64,000 nucleotides of DNA from positions 55,352 to 119,351 of the forward strand of contig NZ_VLKU01000012.1 of NCBI RefSeq assembly GCF_007830335.1, read 5' to 3'. The notes under the pieces are model-generated. The model was not told the origin of the DNA. It did not search any database and saw only the letters and a program-made list of their open reading frames with translations. Source of the stretch: Paracoccus sulfuroxidans (GTDB taxonomy: Bacteria > Pseudomonadota > Alphaproteobacteria > Rhodobacterales > Rhodobacteraceae). A program made the position numbers and the translations under genes. Positions 56,284 through 64,000 of the stretch are shown piece after piece (the first letter of the stretch is position 1; every line of letters begins with the position of its first letter).

Positions 56284-57612
56284 TCAGGCCGCAGCTTTCG
56301 GCGGCGGTCCTGACAGCGCCTGCGCCAGCAAGCCGAAGGATTGCGCGATCTCGGGGCTGGTGCGGCTGACGAAGGCATCAAGCCCCGGATAAAGCCGCAC
56401 GGCCTCGTCAAGCCTCGGGTCAGACCCTGCCGCGTAAAGACCGGCGCGGATCATCAGCTCGGATTCCGCATATGTTCCCAGCATCGCCCGCGCCCGCCCG
56501 ATCAGCGCGTTTTCGGAACCCGTGGCCGCATGCGGCAGCGAGCGCGAGACCGAGCGCAGCACATCGACCGCCGGAAACCGTCCCCGCTCGGCGATGGCGC
56601 GGTCCAGCACAACGTGACCGTCCAGCACGCCGCGCAGGATGTCGGCCACCGGCTCTTCCATATCCGAGCCTGCGACCAGCACGCTGAAAATCGCCGTAAT
56701 GTCCCCCGCGCCTTCGGGGCCAGGGCCGGACCTTTCGGCCAGCGACATGATCAGATGCGAGGTTGAGGGCGGGAACCCGCGATAGCTGGGGCTTTCGCCC
56801 GCGGTCAGCGCGATTTCGCGATGCGCTTCGGCAAACCGAGTGATCGAATCGGCCAGAAACAGGACGTGATGCCCGCGATCGCGAAAATGCTCGGCCACGG
56901 TCATCGCGGACCAGGCGCAGCGTCGGCGCATCAGGGGCGACTGGTCCGAGGTCGCGGCCACCACGACGGCGCGCGCCATGCCTTCGGGGCCCAGCACCTC
57001 CTCGATGAATTCGCGCAATTCGCGCCCCCGCTCTCCGATCAGGGCGATCACGACGACATCCGCCGCGACACCGCGCGCGAGTGCCGAAAGTAAGGTCGAT
57101 TTCCCGACGCCCGAGCCCGCGAACAGCCCCATCCGTTGCCCCCGGACCAGCGGCAGCAACGTGTCGAAGACAGCAAGCCCCGTCCCCAGTCGCGCGCCAA
57201 GGCGCTTGCGCGTGGCGGCAGGCGGTGGCGGCGTACGAAAGCCGCGCTGCACCCTGCCCTGTGCCAGGGGTCGCCCGTCCAAAGGCTGGCCGAACGGGTC
57301 GATCACCCTGCCGATCCAGCTGTCAGCGGGGGCAAGCCGGGGCGCGCCCAGCAATTCGGCCTGCAGACCGATGGCCAGCCCGTCGACCGGCCCGTCCGGC
57401 AAGACGGCGGCCAGCCGCGCCTGCAGGGCCACCACCTCTCCGAAAAGCAGATCCCCCGAGGGCAGCGGGAATGAGACGCGGTCGCCCACCGAGGCATGGC
57501 CCACCAGCCCCACGACCTGCACCAGTCCGCCCTGAATCGCATAGATCTGGCCGAAATGCCGCGCCATCCGCAACTGGCGGATCTGTTCGGCCAATGCCTC
57601 GAAGCGCTCCAA
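56284..57612 (-). CDS. fliI: Flagellum-type export ATPase FliI (orphan)
   Basis: A 442-residue ATPase. Walker A is GLFAGSGVGKSTLL near residue 162, Walker B VLFLADSITRFAEA, and the beta-domain residues ALIGERGRELREFIE and SPSYRGFPPSTSHLI match FliI/SctN. It starts at TTG 57612 with a strong AGGAGG five bases upstream. No other flagellar or type III secretion gene is in the window, so this is an orphan copy. Its export partners, if any, are elsewhere. Confidence 0.87.
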   Translation of the reverse strand: MERFEALAEQIRQLRMARHFGQIYAIQGGLVQVVGLVGHASVGDRVSFPLPSGDLLFGEVVALQARLAAVLPDGPVDGLAIGLQAELLGAPRLAPADSWIGRVIDPFGQPLDGRPLAQGRVQRGFRTPPPPAATRKRLGARLGTGLAVFDTLLPLVRGQRMGLFAGSGVGKSTLLSALARGVAADVVVIALIGERGRELREFIEEVLGPEGMARAVVVAATSDQSPLMRRRCAWSAMTVAEHFRDRGHHVLFLADSITRFAEAHREIALTAGESPSYRGFPPSTSHLIMSLAERSGPGPEGAGDITAIFSVLVAGSDMEEPVADILRGVLDGHVVLDRAIAERGRFPAVDVLRSVSRSLPHAATGSENALIGRARAMLGTYAESELMIRAGLYAAGSDPRLDEAVRLYPGLDAFVSRTSPEIAQSFGLLAQALSGPPPKAAA

Positions 57613-57701
57613 GCCTGCCTCCTGGAAATTAGCCCCAAAAATGAAGCGTCAATCCAGGAAGTAAGCCAGCTTCCCTAAGATTTCGTTGACGGCAGCCCGG
57701 A

Positions 57702-58457
57702 TCACGCCTCGGCGTCGCGCGCGGTCTGCAGCCGCTTCACCGCGTTCTGCAGATGCGCCCCGGCGGCGCGGGCCGCACCCTCGGCATCGCCTGCGGCGAT
57801 GGCGTCATAGATGGCGCGATGTTCGCCCTGCACCGCGTCCTGCATCCCCGCCATATGACGGCGGGTGTTGCTGCGCGTCGCCCGGATCACGCGGCGCACG
57901 CCATAGTCGAGATGGCTGCAGAGCGACACGAAATAAGGGTTATGCGTCGCCGCGACGATGGCCTGATGAAAGGCGAAATCTTCATCGTCACCCAGCCGGT
58001 CGCTGGCGATGGCATATTCCATGCCCAGAAGTTCGCGCCGGATGTGCTTGAGATCCGCCTCGGTCCGATGCGTCGCGGCGCTGCGGGCGGCGGCCACCTC
58101 GACCGCCATCAGAAGCTCCATCACCTGCGCCAGCGACTCGTCCTGTTCCAGATCGACGGGATGCAGGCGGAAGGCGCGCGCCTCGGCATTGGCGGTCACA
58201 TAGACGCCGGAACCGGCCCGCGCCTCGACCAGACCGGCGGATTTCAGATGCGACATGGCCTCACGCACGACGGGGCGCGAGACGGCATATTCCGCGCTGA
58301 GGTCACGCTCACTGGGCAGGCGCGCGCCGGGCGCGAATTCGCCGCCCCGAACCCGCGCGGCGAGGCGTGCGGCCAGATCGTCGGGCAGGTCGCGCGCCTG
58401 CCGCCCGGTGTCAGCCTTGTCCAGAGCGATTCCCCTTTTTCCGTGCCGATCGCGCAT
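57702..58457 (-). CDS. GntR/FadR-type regulator with FCD domain
   Basis: A 251-residue regulator: winged helix (LPSERDLSAEYAVSRPVVREAM) at about residues 25-85, and an all-helical FCD ligand domain with the metal/ligand pattern DFAFHQAIVAATHNPYF. It diverges from the SDR-E1-E2-ALDH operon. A perfect FadR-type operator lies 8 bp before its start codon and a second copy 108 bp further, so it very likely represses itself and the operon, with an operon intermediate as inducer. Confidence 0.88.
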   Translation of the reverse strand: MRDRHGKRGIALDKADTGRQARDLPDDLAARLAARVRGGEFAPGARLPSERDLSAEYAVSRPVVREAMSHLKSAGLVEARAGSGVYVTANAEARAFRLHPVDLEQDESLAQVMELLMAVEVAAARSAATHRTEADLKHIRRELLGMEYAIASDRLGDDEDFAFHQAIVAATHNPYFVSLCSHLDYGVRRVIRATRSNTRRHMAGMQDAVQGEHRAIYDAIAAGDAEGAARAAGAHLQNAVKRLQTARDAEA

Positions 58458-58464
58458 CGCGCAA

Positions 58465-58483
58465 AAACTGGTCAGACCAGTTT
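58465..58483. promoter_or_regulatory. FadR-type operator O1
   Basis: AAACTGGTC (58465-58473), centre A, GACCAGTTT (58475-58483): perfect 19-bp palindrome with the TGGT-N3-ACCA core bound by FadR/PdhR/LldR-group GntR proteins. It overlaps the start region of the regulator gene. Confidence 0.85.
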
Positions 58484-58573
58484 ATCGCAACCGGATGCCT
58501 GCATTTCAAGCGTTTGCGTGCAAAACACCCCAGAGGCGCGATGAATTTTCACGTTATAACAAATAACATCATT

Positions 58574-58590
58574 GACTGGCCTGACCAGTT
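58574..58590. promoter_or_regulatory. FadR-type operator O2
   Basis: GACTGGCCTGACCAGTT is 14/17 identical to O1 and keeps the GACCAGTT half-site. Centre-to-centre distance from O1 is 108 bp, about ten helical turns. It lies on the operon side. Confidence 0.75.
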
Positions 58591-58637
58591 TGTGGAAATG
58601 TCAGCCCATCAAACGCGCATGCCATGGGAGGTGAAGC

Positions 58638-58703
58638 ATGTCTGTTCCCGCCCTTGCGGCGCGTCCGAACCATTCGGCGCAAGGCCAGTCATCGTGCAGA
58701 TAA
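58638..58703 (+). CDS. Possible 21-residue leader ORF
   Basis: ATG at 58638 preceded by GGGAGGTGAAGC, the best ribosome site in the region. It encodes MSVPALAARPNHSAQGQSSC and a final Arg, then TAA at 58701-58703, 7 bp past the SDR GTG start at 58694 in another frame. It may couple translation to the SDR gene, or the SDR start may be misplaced. Expression unproven. Confidence 0.35.
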   Translation: MSVPALAARPNHSAQGQSSCR

Positions 58704-59437
58704 CATTCGACTTTTCAGGCAAGACCCTGCTTCTGACCGGGGCCAATGGCGGCATCGGCCGCGAGATTGCGGCGCTGTTCGCCGATGCGGGCGCGAACCT
58801 TGTGCTGGCCGACCGCGATCAGGCGGAACTGGCCAGTTTCGCGGCGGGTCTTGGCGGCGTGGGTGGCAAGCATGTGCAGGCGCTGGACGCGGCCGACCCA
58901 GCCTCGGCACAGGCGCTGGTCGATGCGGCGGTCGCGGCCTTCGGGACGGTGGATTACGTCGTCCCCTCGGCCGGGATCTATCTGGCTGAACCCTTTGCGC
59001 AGATGACCGATGACCAGTGGCGGCGGACGCTGTCGATCAACCTCGACGGGGTGTTCTATCTGCTCAGCCGGGTGCAGGGCGCGCTGGCCGAGGGCTCGGC
59101 CATCGTCAACCTGACCTCGCTGGCCGGGCATCGCGGCGCGTTCACCAATGCGCATTACTCGGCCTCGAAAGGGGCGCTAACCTCACTGACGCGCAGCCTG
59201 GCGCGCGAGCTTGGGCCGCGCACCCGCGTCAACGCCGTCGCCCCCGGCATCATCGAGACGCCGATGACGCGCGATCTGCTGCAGACCCGCGCCGACAGCT
59301 CCATCGCACAGACCCCGCTGGCGCGCCTGGGCCACCCGGCCGAGATCGCGCGGGTCGTGGCCTTCCTCTGCTCGGACGCAGCCTCGTTCATCAGCGGCGA
59401 AACCGTCCATGTGAACGGCGGCATCTACATGCTCTAG
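58694..59437 (+). CDS. Short-chain dehydrogenase/reductase (first operon gene)
   Basis: A 247-residue classical SDR: cofactor motif LLTGANGGIGREI near residue 10, PSAG in place of NNAG near 89, catalytic YSASK near 155, and the C-terminal ISGETVHVNGG. Start is a GTG at 58694 with weak AAGGCCAG upstream; an in-frame ATG at 58619 has no ribosome site. It begins the divergent operon controlled by the FadR-type regulator. Likely substrate is an alcohol or diol. Confidence 0.8.
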   Translation: MQITFDFSGKTLLLTGANGGIGREIAALFADAGANLVLADRDQAELASFAAGLGGVGGKHVQALDAADPASAQALVDAAVAAFGTVDYVVPSAGIYLAEPFAQMTDDQWRRTLSINLDGVFYLLSRVQGALAEGSAIVNLTSLAGHRGAFTNAHYSASKGALTSLTRSLARELGPRTRVNAVAPGIIETPMTRDLLQTRADSSIAQTPLARLGHPAEIARVVAFLCSDAASFISGETVHVNGGIYML

Positions 59438-59469
59438 GCCGCAGCGCCTTGAACCAAAAGGACAAACCC

Positions 59470-60225
59470 ATGTCGCAATTGCTGAAAGACAGGCTCGTGC
59501 TGGTGACCGGCGCGGGGCGCGGCCTTGGGGCCGCCATCGCCCGGGGCATGGCCGAAGCCGGGGCCGCCGTGATCCTCGCCGACCTGAATGCCGAGGGCAT
59601 TACCGCCGAGGCCGAGGCCCTGCGCGCCGAGGGCCATGACGCCCGCGCCGAGGTGCTGGACGTCACCGACCGCGCCGCCACCGCCGCACTGGCCGCGCGT
59701 ATTCTGGCGCACGATGGCGGCCTTGACGTGCTGGTCAACAACGCCGGTGTCGCCGGTCGCGCCAGCTTCGACGACCCCGCGGTGACCGAGGTCTGGGACC
59801 GGGTCATCGGCGTGAACCTTGAGGGCACGTTCAACACCTCGCAAGCCTTCGTGCCCGCGCTGATCGCCCGGAAGGGCAATGTCGTGCACCTGTCCTCGGT
59901 CGCGGGCTTCGTCGCGGGCGGCTCGACCGCCGGATATGTGGTCTCGAAAGGGGCCGTTCGCTCGCTCACGCAGGTGATGGCGCGCGATCTGGCCCCGCAT
60001 GGCGTGCGCGTCAACGCCGTCGCCCCCGGCATCATGATGAGCGAGATGGCCGTGGCGCAGCTGAACCGTCCCGGCGGCGCGGACTGGTTCATGAACCGCG
60101 TCATGCTGGGCCGCATCGGCGAGACGCGCGAGATCGTCGACCCGGTCCTGTTCCTTGCCTCGGACATGGCCAGCTTCATCACCGGCACCGTGCTGCCCGT
60201 CGATGGCGGCTTTCTGGCCGCCTGA
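59470..60225 (+). CDS. Short-chain dehydrogenase/reductase (second operon gene)
   Basis: A 251-residue SDR with TGAGRGLGAAIARG near residue 13, NNAG near 91, catalytic YVVSK near 157, and VLPVDGGFLAA at the end. AAAAGGACAAACCC precedes the ATG, 32 bp after the first SDR. The two SDRs are related but distinct, suggesting two successive oxidations or opposite stereochemistry on the same substrate. Confidence 0.87.
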   Translation: MSQLLKDRLVLVTGAGRGLGAAIARGMAEAGAAVILADLNAEGITAEAEALRAEGHDARAEVLDVTDRAATAALAARILAHDGGLDVLVNNAGVAGRASFDDPAVTEVWDRVIGVNLEGTFNTSQAFVPALIARKGNVVHLSSVAGFVAGGSTAGYVVSKGAVRSLTQVMARDLAPHGVRVNAVAPGIMMSEMAVAQLNRPGGADWFMNRVMLGRIGETREIVDPVLFLASDMASFITGTVLPVDGGFLAA

Positions 60226-60251
60226 CCGCCCTTTCAAACCCGGACCCTGAC

Positions 60252-62435
60252 ATGCCCATTCTGACCGACCTGACCCCCGCCGCCCCCTGGCGCGAGATCA
60301 CCGCCACGCCCGAGGATCGCGCCGCGCTTGACCCCAAGACCGGCCTGACGATGCTGGCCCAGATGCACCTGATCCGCGCCTTCGAAGAGAAGGTTCTGGA
60401 TCTGGCCGGGCAAGGGCTGGTGCATGGCCCCGCGCATTCCGCCATCGGGCAGGAAGGCGGCGCGGTGGGCTCGGCGCTGGCGATGCGGCCAAGTGATCAG
60501 GTCAACGGCTCGCACCGCGCGCATCACCAGTTTCTGGCGAAAGCGCTGGCCTATGTCAGCGACCAGATCGACCCGACGCAGCCTTTCGGCGATGATCTGC
60601 GCGCGCTGGCCAGCCGCACCCTGGCCGAGATCCTTGGCCTGTCGGATGGGTTCTGCAAGGGGCGCGGCGGCTCGATGCACCTGCGTTGGTCTGAGAGCGG
60701 CAACCTTGGCACCAATGCCATCGTGGGCGGCGGCGTGCCGATGGCGGCAGGTGCGGCCTGGGCGCATAAGCAGGCGGGCACGGGCGACGTCGTCTATACC
60801 TATTTCGGCGATGGCGCGGTCAATATCGGCTCGGTTCTGGAGACGATGAACCTTGCCGCCGCGTGGAAGCTGCCGATCTGCTTCTTCATCGAAAACAACC
60901 GCTATGCCGTGTCCACGAATGTCGAGGAAGTGACGGCCGAGACGCGCCTTTCCGCGCGCGGGCTGGCCTTCGGCATCCCTTCGTTCAAGGTCGACGGCAT
61001 GGACACGCTGTCGGTCTATCTGGCCGCCCAGCAAGCCAATGAGATCATGCGCGCGGGCCAGGGCCCCACCATCATCGAGGCCGATCTTTACCGCTTCTTC
61101 CACCAGAACGGGCCCCTGCCCGGCTCGGCCTTCGGCTATCGCAGCAAAGAGGAAGAGGCCGAATGGCGCGGCCGCGACCCGCTGACCGCCATGGCCCAGG
61201 ACCTGCAGCAGCGCCAGATCATCGGCGAGGATGCCGTGGCGCAGCTGCGCGCCAACTGCCAGCAGATGATGGAGGAAATCGCCGCGACCATGATCGAGAC
61301 GGTCGAGGGCAAGAAGCGCATCCTTCCCGCGCTTTGGCCCGAGGAAAGCTTCCGCGACTATGGCCTGCGCGGCGACCTGTCCGAGATGGAGGGCGCGCGC
61401 TATCTCGAAGAGCCGGGCTTCACCGGCGCCCTGAATGACAACGCCAAGTTCATCGAGGTCGTGGCCGATGTCATGGAACGCCGTATGGCCGAGGACCCGC
61501 GCATCGTTGTCATGGGCGAGGATGTGCACCGGCTGAAGGGCGGCACCAATGGCGCGACGCGCGGCCTGTCGGCGCGCTTCCCCGACCGCTGCCTTGGCAC
61601 GCCCATCGCCGAAAACGCCTTCACCGGCCTTGCTGCCGGGATGGCCGCTGACGGTCGCGTGCGCCCGGTGATCGAATTCATGTATCCCGATTTCATGTGG
61701 GTCGCCGCCGATCAGGTCTTCAACCAGATCGGCAAGTTCCGCCACATGTTCGGCGGCGAAAGCGCCATGCCGCTGGTCCTGCGCACCAAGGTCGCGATGG
61801 GCACGGGCTATGGCTCGCAGCACTCGATGGACCCGGCGGGGATCTTTGCGACCGCGCCCGGCTGGCGCATCGTCGCGCCCTCGACGCCCTTCGACTATGT
61901 CGGGCTGATGAACTCGGCGCTGCGCTGCAACGACCCGGTGCTGGTGATCGAGCATGTCGATCTTTACAACTCCAAGGGCACCGCGCCGGTCGACGACCTT
62001 GATTACTGCATCCCGCTGGGCAAGGCCCGGATGGTGCGCGAAGGCGGCAAGCTGACGATCCTGACCTATCTCGCCATGGTCGAGAAGACCCGCAAAGTGG
62101 TCGAGGAACTGGGCGTCGATGCCGAGATCATCGACCTACGCTCGCTGGATCGGGCGGGCCTTGACTGGGAGATGATCGAGGCCTCGGTCCGCAAGACCAA
62201 CAACGTGCTGATCGTCGAACAGGGGGCCGTCGGCACCTCTTACGGCGGCTTTCTGACGGATGAGCTGCAGCGCCGCGTCTTCGATTATCTGGACCAGCCC
62301 ATCGCCCGCGTGCATGGCGGCGAGGCCTCGCCCTCGATCTCGAAAGTGCTGGAGGGCGCGGCCTGCGCCCGCCCGCAGGACATCGAGGCCGGCATCCGCG
62401 CCGTCATGGCCGGTCAGGGCCTGCCGCTGGCATAA
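60252..62435 (+). CDS. Fused E1 alpha-beta 2-oxo acid/acetoin dehydrogenase
   Basis: A 727-residue thiamine-diphosphate enzyme with E1-alpha (about residues 1-360, ThDP motif GDGAVNIGSVLETMNLAAAW near 185) and E1-beta (about 395-727, starting NAKFIEVVADVMERRM) fused. Families include acetoin dehydrogenase, pyruvate dehydrogenase and branched-chain keto-acid dehydrogenase; the HGPAHSAIGQEGGAVG and RGGSMHL segments resemble acetoin/pyruvate E1. It follows SDR2 by 26 bp. The substrate cannot be read. Confidence 0.85.
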   Translation: MPILTDLTPAAPWREITATPEDRAALDPKTGLTMLAQMHLIRAFEEKVLDLAGQGLVHGPAHSAIGQEGGAVGSALAMRPSDQVNGSHRAHHQFLAKALAYVSDQIDPTQPFGDDLRALASRTLAEILGLSDGFCKGRGGSMHLRWSESGNLGTNAIVGGGVPMAAGAAWAHKQAGTGDVVYTYFGDGAVNIGSVLETMNLAAAWKLPICFFIENNRYAVSTNVEEVTAETRLSARGLAFGIPSFKVDGMDTLSVYLAAQQANEIMRAGQGPTIIEADLYRFFHQNGPLPGSAFGYRSKEEEAEWRGRDPLTAMAQDLQQRQIIGEDAVAQLRANCQQMMEEIAATMIETVEGKKRILPALWPEESFRDYGLRGDLSEMEGARYLEEPGFTGALNDNAKFIEVVADVMERRMAEDPRIVVMGEDVHRLKGGTNGATRGLSARFPDRCLGTPIAENAFTGLAAGMAADGRVRPVIEFMYPDFMWVAADQVFNQIGKFRHMFGGESAMPLVLRTKVAMGTGYGSQHSMDPAGIFATAPGWRIVAPSTPFDYVGLMNSALRCNDPVLVIEHVDLYNSKGTAPVDDLDYCIPLGKARMVREGGKLTILTYLAMVEKTRKVVEELGVDAEIIDLRSLDRAGLDWEMIEASVRKTNNVLIVEQGAVGTSYGGFLTDELQRRVFDYLDQPIARVHGGEASPSISKVLEGAACARPQDIEAGIRAVMAGQGLPLA

Positions 62436-62447
62436 GGGAACATAGAC

Positions 62448-63674
62448 ATGGCAATCGACATCATCCTGCCCTCGCTTTCGGCTGGCATGGAAGACGCGGT
62501 CATCGCGAAATGGCTGGTCGCTGCGGGCGATCCGATCCGCAAGGGCCAGCCCATCGCGGAAGTGGAAACCGACAAGGCCACGATGGAGCTTGAGGCCGAA
62601 GCCGACGGCATCCTTGGCCGCATCGCCATCGCCGATGGCCAGCGCGCCGACGTGGGCCAGATCATCGCGACCGTTCTGGCCGAGGGCGAAAGCCTTCCTG
62701 CGGCGGGGGCGTCCTCCCCCGCGCCCGCCGCGCCTCCGGCGGCAGTTGCAGCGGGTCCCGCGACCCCTGCGACTGCCGCAACGACGGCCCCTAAAGGTGA
62801 GCGCAAGCATGCGGCCTCGCCTCTGGCCCGGCGTCTGGCGGCCGAGGCGGGTCTGGATCTTCAGGGCGTCACCGGCAGCGGCCCGCGTGGCCGCATCGTC
62901 AAGCTGGACGTAGAGCGGCTGCTCGCGGCACCCGTCACGCCGCCCGCCATGCCCGCTGCTCAACCGCAAGCGACCCCGCCCGGCATCGGCCCCCATGAGG
63001 CGCTGCCCCTGTCGAACATGCGCCGCACCATCGCGCGCCGTCTGGTCGAGGCGAAGACCTCGATCCCGCATTTCTACCTGTCGGTCGATTGCGAGCTGGA
63101 CGCGCTTCTGGCGCTGCGCGCGCAGGTGAACGAGGGCGGCGACAAGTCGCCCCGCATCTCGATCAATGATTTCGTCATCAAGGCCGCCGCCCGCGCGCTG
63201 CGCCTGCATCCCGCCGCCAATGTCATCTGGAACGGCGATGAGATCCTGCAACTGGCCGATGTCGACATCTCGGTCGCGGTGGCGACCGAAGGCGGGCTGA
63301 TCACGCCGATCCTGCGCGGGGCCGACCGGATGAGCCTTGGCACGCTTTCGGCGGAAATGAAAGCGCTGGCCGCCCGCGCCCATCAGGGCAAGCTGCGCCC
63401 CGAGGAATATCAGGGTGGCGGGTTTTCGGTCTCGAACCTCGGGATGTACGGGGTCAAGACCTTCTCGGCGATCATCAACCCGCCGCAAAGCTGCATTCTG
63501 GCCGTGGGCGCGTCCGAGCGCCGCCCGGTCGGGCGCGACGACCAGATCGTGCTGGCCGATGTGATGTCGGTCACGCTCTCTGTCGACCACCGCTCGGTCG
63601 ACGGGGCGCTTGGGGCACAGGTTCTGGCCGCCTTCAAGGATGGCATCGAGAACCCGATGAGCCTGCTTCTATAA
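62448..63674 (+). CDS. Dihydrolipoamide acyltransferase E2
   Basis: A 408-residue acyltransferase: one lipoyl domain (residues 1-80, lysine in VETDKATME near 43), an Ala/Pro linker, a peripheral-subunit-binding domain (ASPLARRLAAEAGLDLQGV) and a catalytic domain with DHRSVDGALGAQ near 380. It transfers the acyl group from E1 to CoA. No E3 gene is in view; the operon may continue past the edge or use the housekeeping E3. Confidence 0.9.
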   Translation: MAIDIILPSLSAGMEDAVIAKWLVAAGDPIRKGQPIAEVETDKATMELEAEADGILGRIAIADGQRADVGQIIATVLAEGESLPAAGASSPAPAAPPAAVAAGPATPATAATTAPKGERKHAASPLARRLAAEAGLDLQGVTGSGPRGRIVKLDVERLLAAPVTPPAMPAAQPQATPPGIGPHEALPLSNMRRTIARRLVEAKTSIPHFYLSVDCELDALLALRAQVNEGGDKSPRISINDFVIKAAARALRLHPAANVIWNGDEILQLADVDISVAVATEGGLITPILRGADRMSLGTLSAEMKALAARAHQGKLRPEEYQGGGFSVSNLGMYGVKTFSAIINPPQSCILAVGASERRPVGRDDQIVLADVMSVTLSVDHRSVDGALGAQVLAAFKDGIENPMSLLL

Positions 63675-63695
63675 TCCGTTGATTGGAGGACTGAG

Positions 63696-64000
63696 ATGGA
63701 TTTGCAAGACCCTGGCCTGCTTCGGCAGGCGGCATTGATCGGCGGCGAATGGATCGAGGCGAATGGCGCGGGGATCGCGGTGACGAACCCCTCGACCGGG
63801 GCGCTGATCGGCCATGTGCCGCGCCTGGGCCAGCCCGAGACCGCGCGCGCCATCGCCGCAGCCGAGGTCGCCCAGAAAACCTGGTCCAAGCGCACCGCCA
63901 AGGACCGCGCCGAGATCCTGCGCGCCTGGTTCAACCTGATGATCCAGCACAAGGACGACCTTGGCCGCATCCTCACCGCCGAGCAGGGCAAGCCCCTGCC
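63696..64000 (+). CDS. NAD-dependent aldehyde dehydrogenase, SSADH-like (cut by window edge)
   Basis: The first 101 codons of an aldehyde dehydrogenase. GGAGGACTGAG precedes ATG 63696. The segment LIGGEWIEANGAGIAVTNPS, SKRTAKDRAEILRAWFNLM and the terminal TAEQGKPLP are typical of succinate-semialdehyde dehydrogenase GabD-like proteins. The catalytic Cys and Glu lie beyond the window. Its place in the operon suggests it oxidises an aldehyde or semialdehyde product. Confidence 0.85.
   Translation, partial: MDLQDPGLLRQAALIGGEWIEANGAGIAVTNPSTGALIGHVPRLGQPETARAIAAAEVAQKTWSKRTAKDRAEILRAWFNLMIQHKDDLGRILTAEQGKPL

Overview
This window looks like a chromosomal segment of a high-GC Rhodobacteraceae alphaproteobacterium, most likely Paracoccus or a close relative. 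The inference rests on the co-occurrence of gcrA and ccrM (alphaproteobacterial cell-cycle regulators), the phaA-phaB pair of PHB synthesis, the DUF4170-waaA-lpxK cluster, the argH-lptM-lysA-TIGR02302 block, a long-chain polyprenyl diphosphate synthase, and short-leader initiation (ATGA and TGATG overlaps, TTG/GTG starts). Nearly all of it is dense housekeeping or ordinary accessory sequence. I see no prophage, IS element, CRISPR array or plasmid backbone.

Layout. 0-9 kb: truncated sulfotransferase, an unknown protein, rimO, a ClpP-fold-like lipoprotein, an ABC-2 exporter, a PPOX protein, an acyltransferase and ftsEX, then a zinc-ribbon membrane protein. 9-16 kb: a large TIGR02302/DUF4175 membrane protein, lysA, a small membrane protein, the tiny lipoprotein lptM, argH, tlpA, tag. 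16-27 kb: an EAL phosphodiesterase, phaAB, DUF465, a tRNA methyltransferase, polyprenyl synthase, an ammonium transporter, a class A PBP, mlaC-mlaA. 27-35 kb: a type I secretion ATPase/adaptor pair, argF-argD, a GST, a lone ABC-2 permease, gcrA. 35-45 kb: Nudix, metG, a TonB receptor, tRNA-Leu(UAA), the Kdo/lipid A genes, a CoA transferase, dsbA, a DUF721 protein. 45-53 kb: mutY, alkB, an SGNH-like and a GSCFA protein, ccrM, rnhB, allA, an Fsr-type MFS exporter. 53-57.6 kb: a HutC-type GntR regulator, an L,D-transpeptidase, an extensin-like protein and a lone fliI. 57.7-64 kb: a FadR-type GntR regulator divergent from a catabolic operon (two SDRs, a fused E1 alpha-beta, an E2 and the start of an SSADH-like aldehyde dehydrogenase) that runs off the right edge.

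How parts work together. GcrA and CcrM form the GANTC methylation circuit; four GANTC sites lie in about 78 bp upstream of ccrM, suggesting methylation feedback. FtsEX, the PBP, the L,D-transpeptidase and the DUF4175 protein act on the envelope, and MlaA/MlaC plus WaaA/LpxK on outer-membrane lipids. The right-hand operon is the best candidate for an uncharacterised system: two dehydrogenases could oxidise an alcohol or diol, the 2-oxo-acid/acetoin dehydrogenase-like complex could cleave the product to an acyl-CoA, and the aldehyde dehydrogenase could oxidise a released (semi)aldehyde. Two near-identical FadR-type operators flank its promoter region. Product names come from recognising protein motifs by eye; no database search was run.
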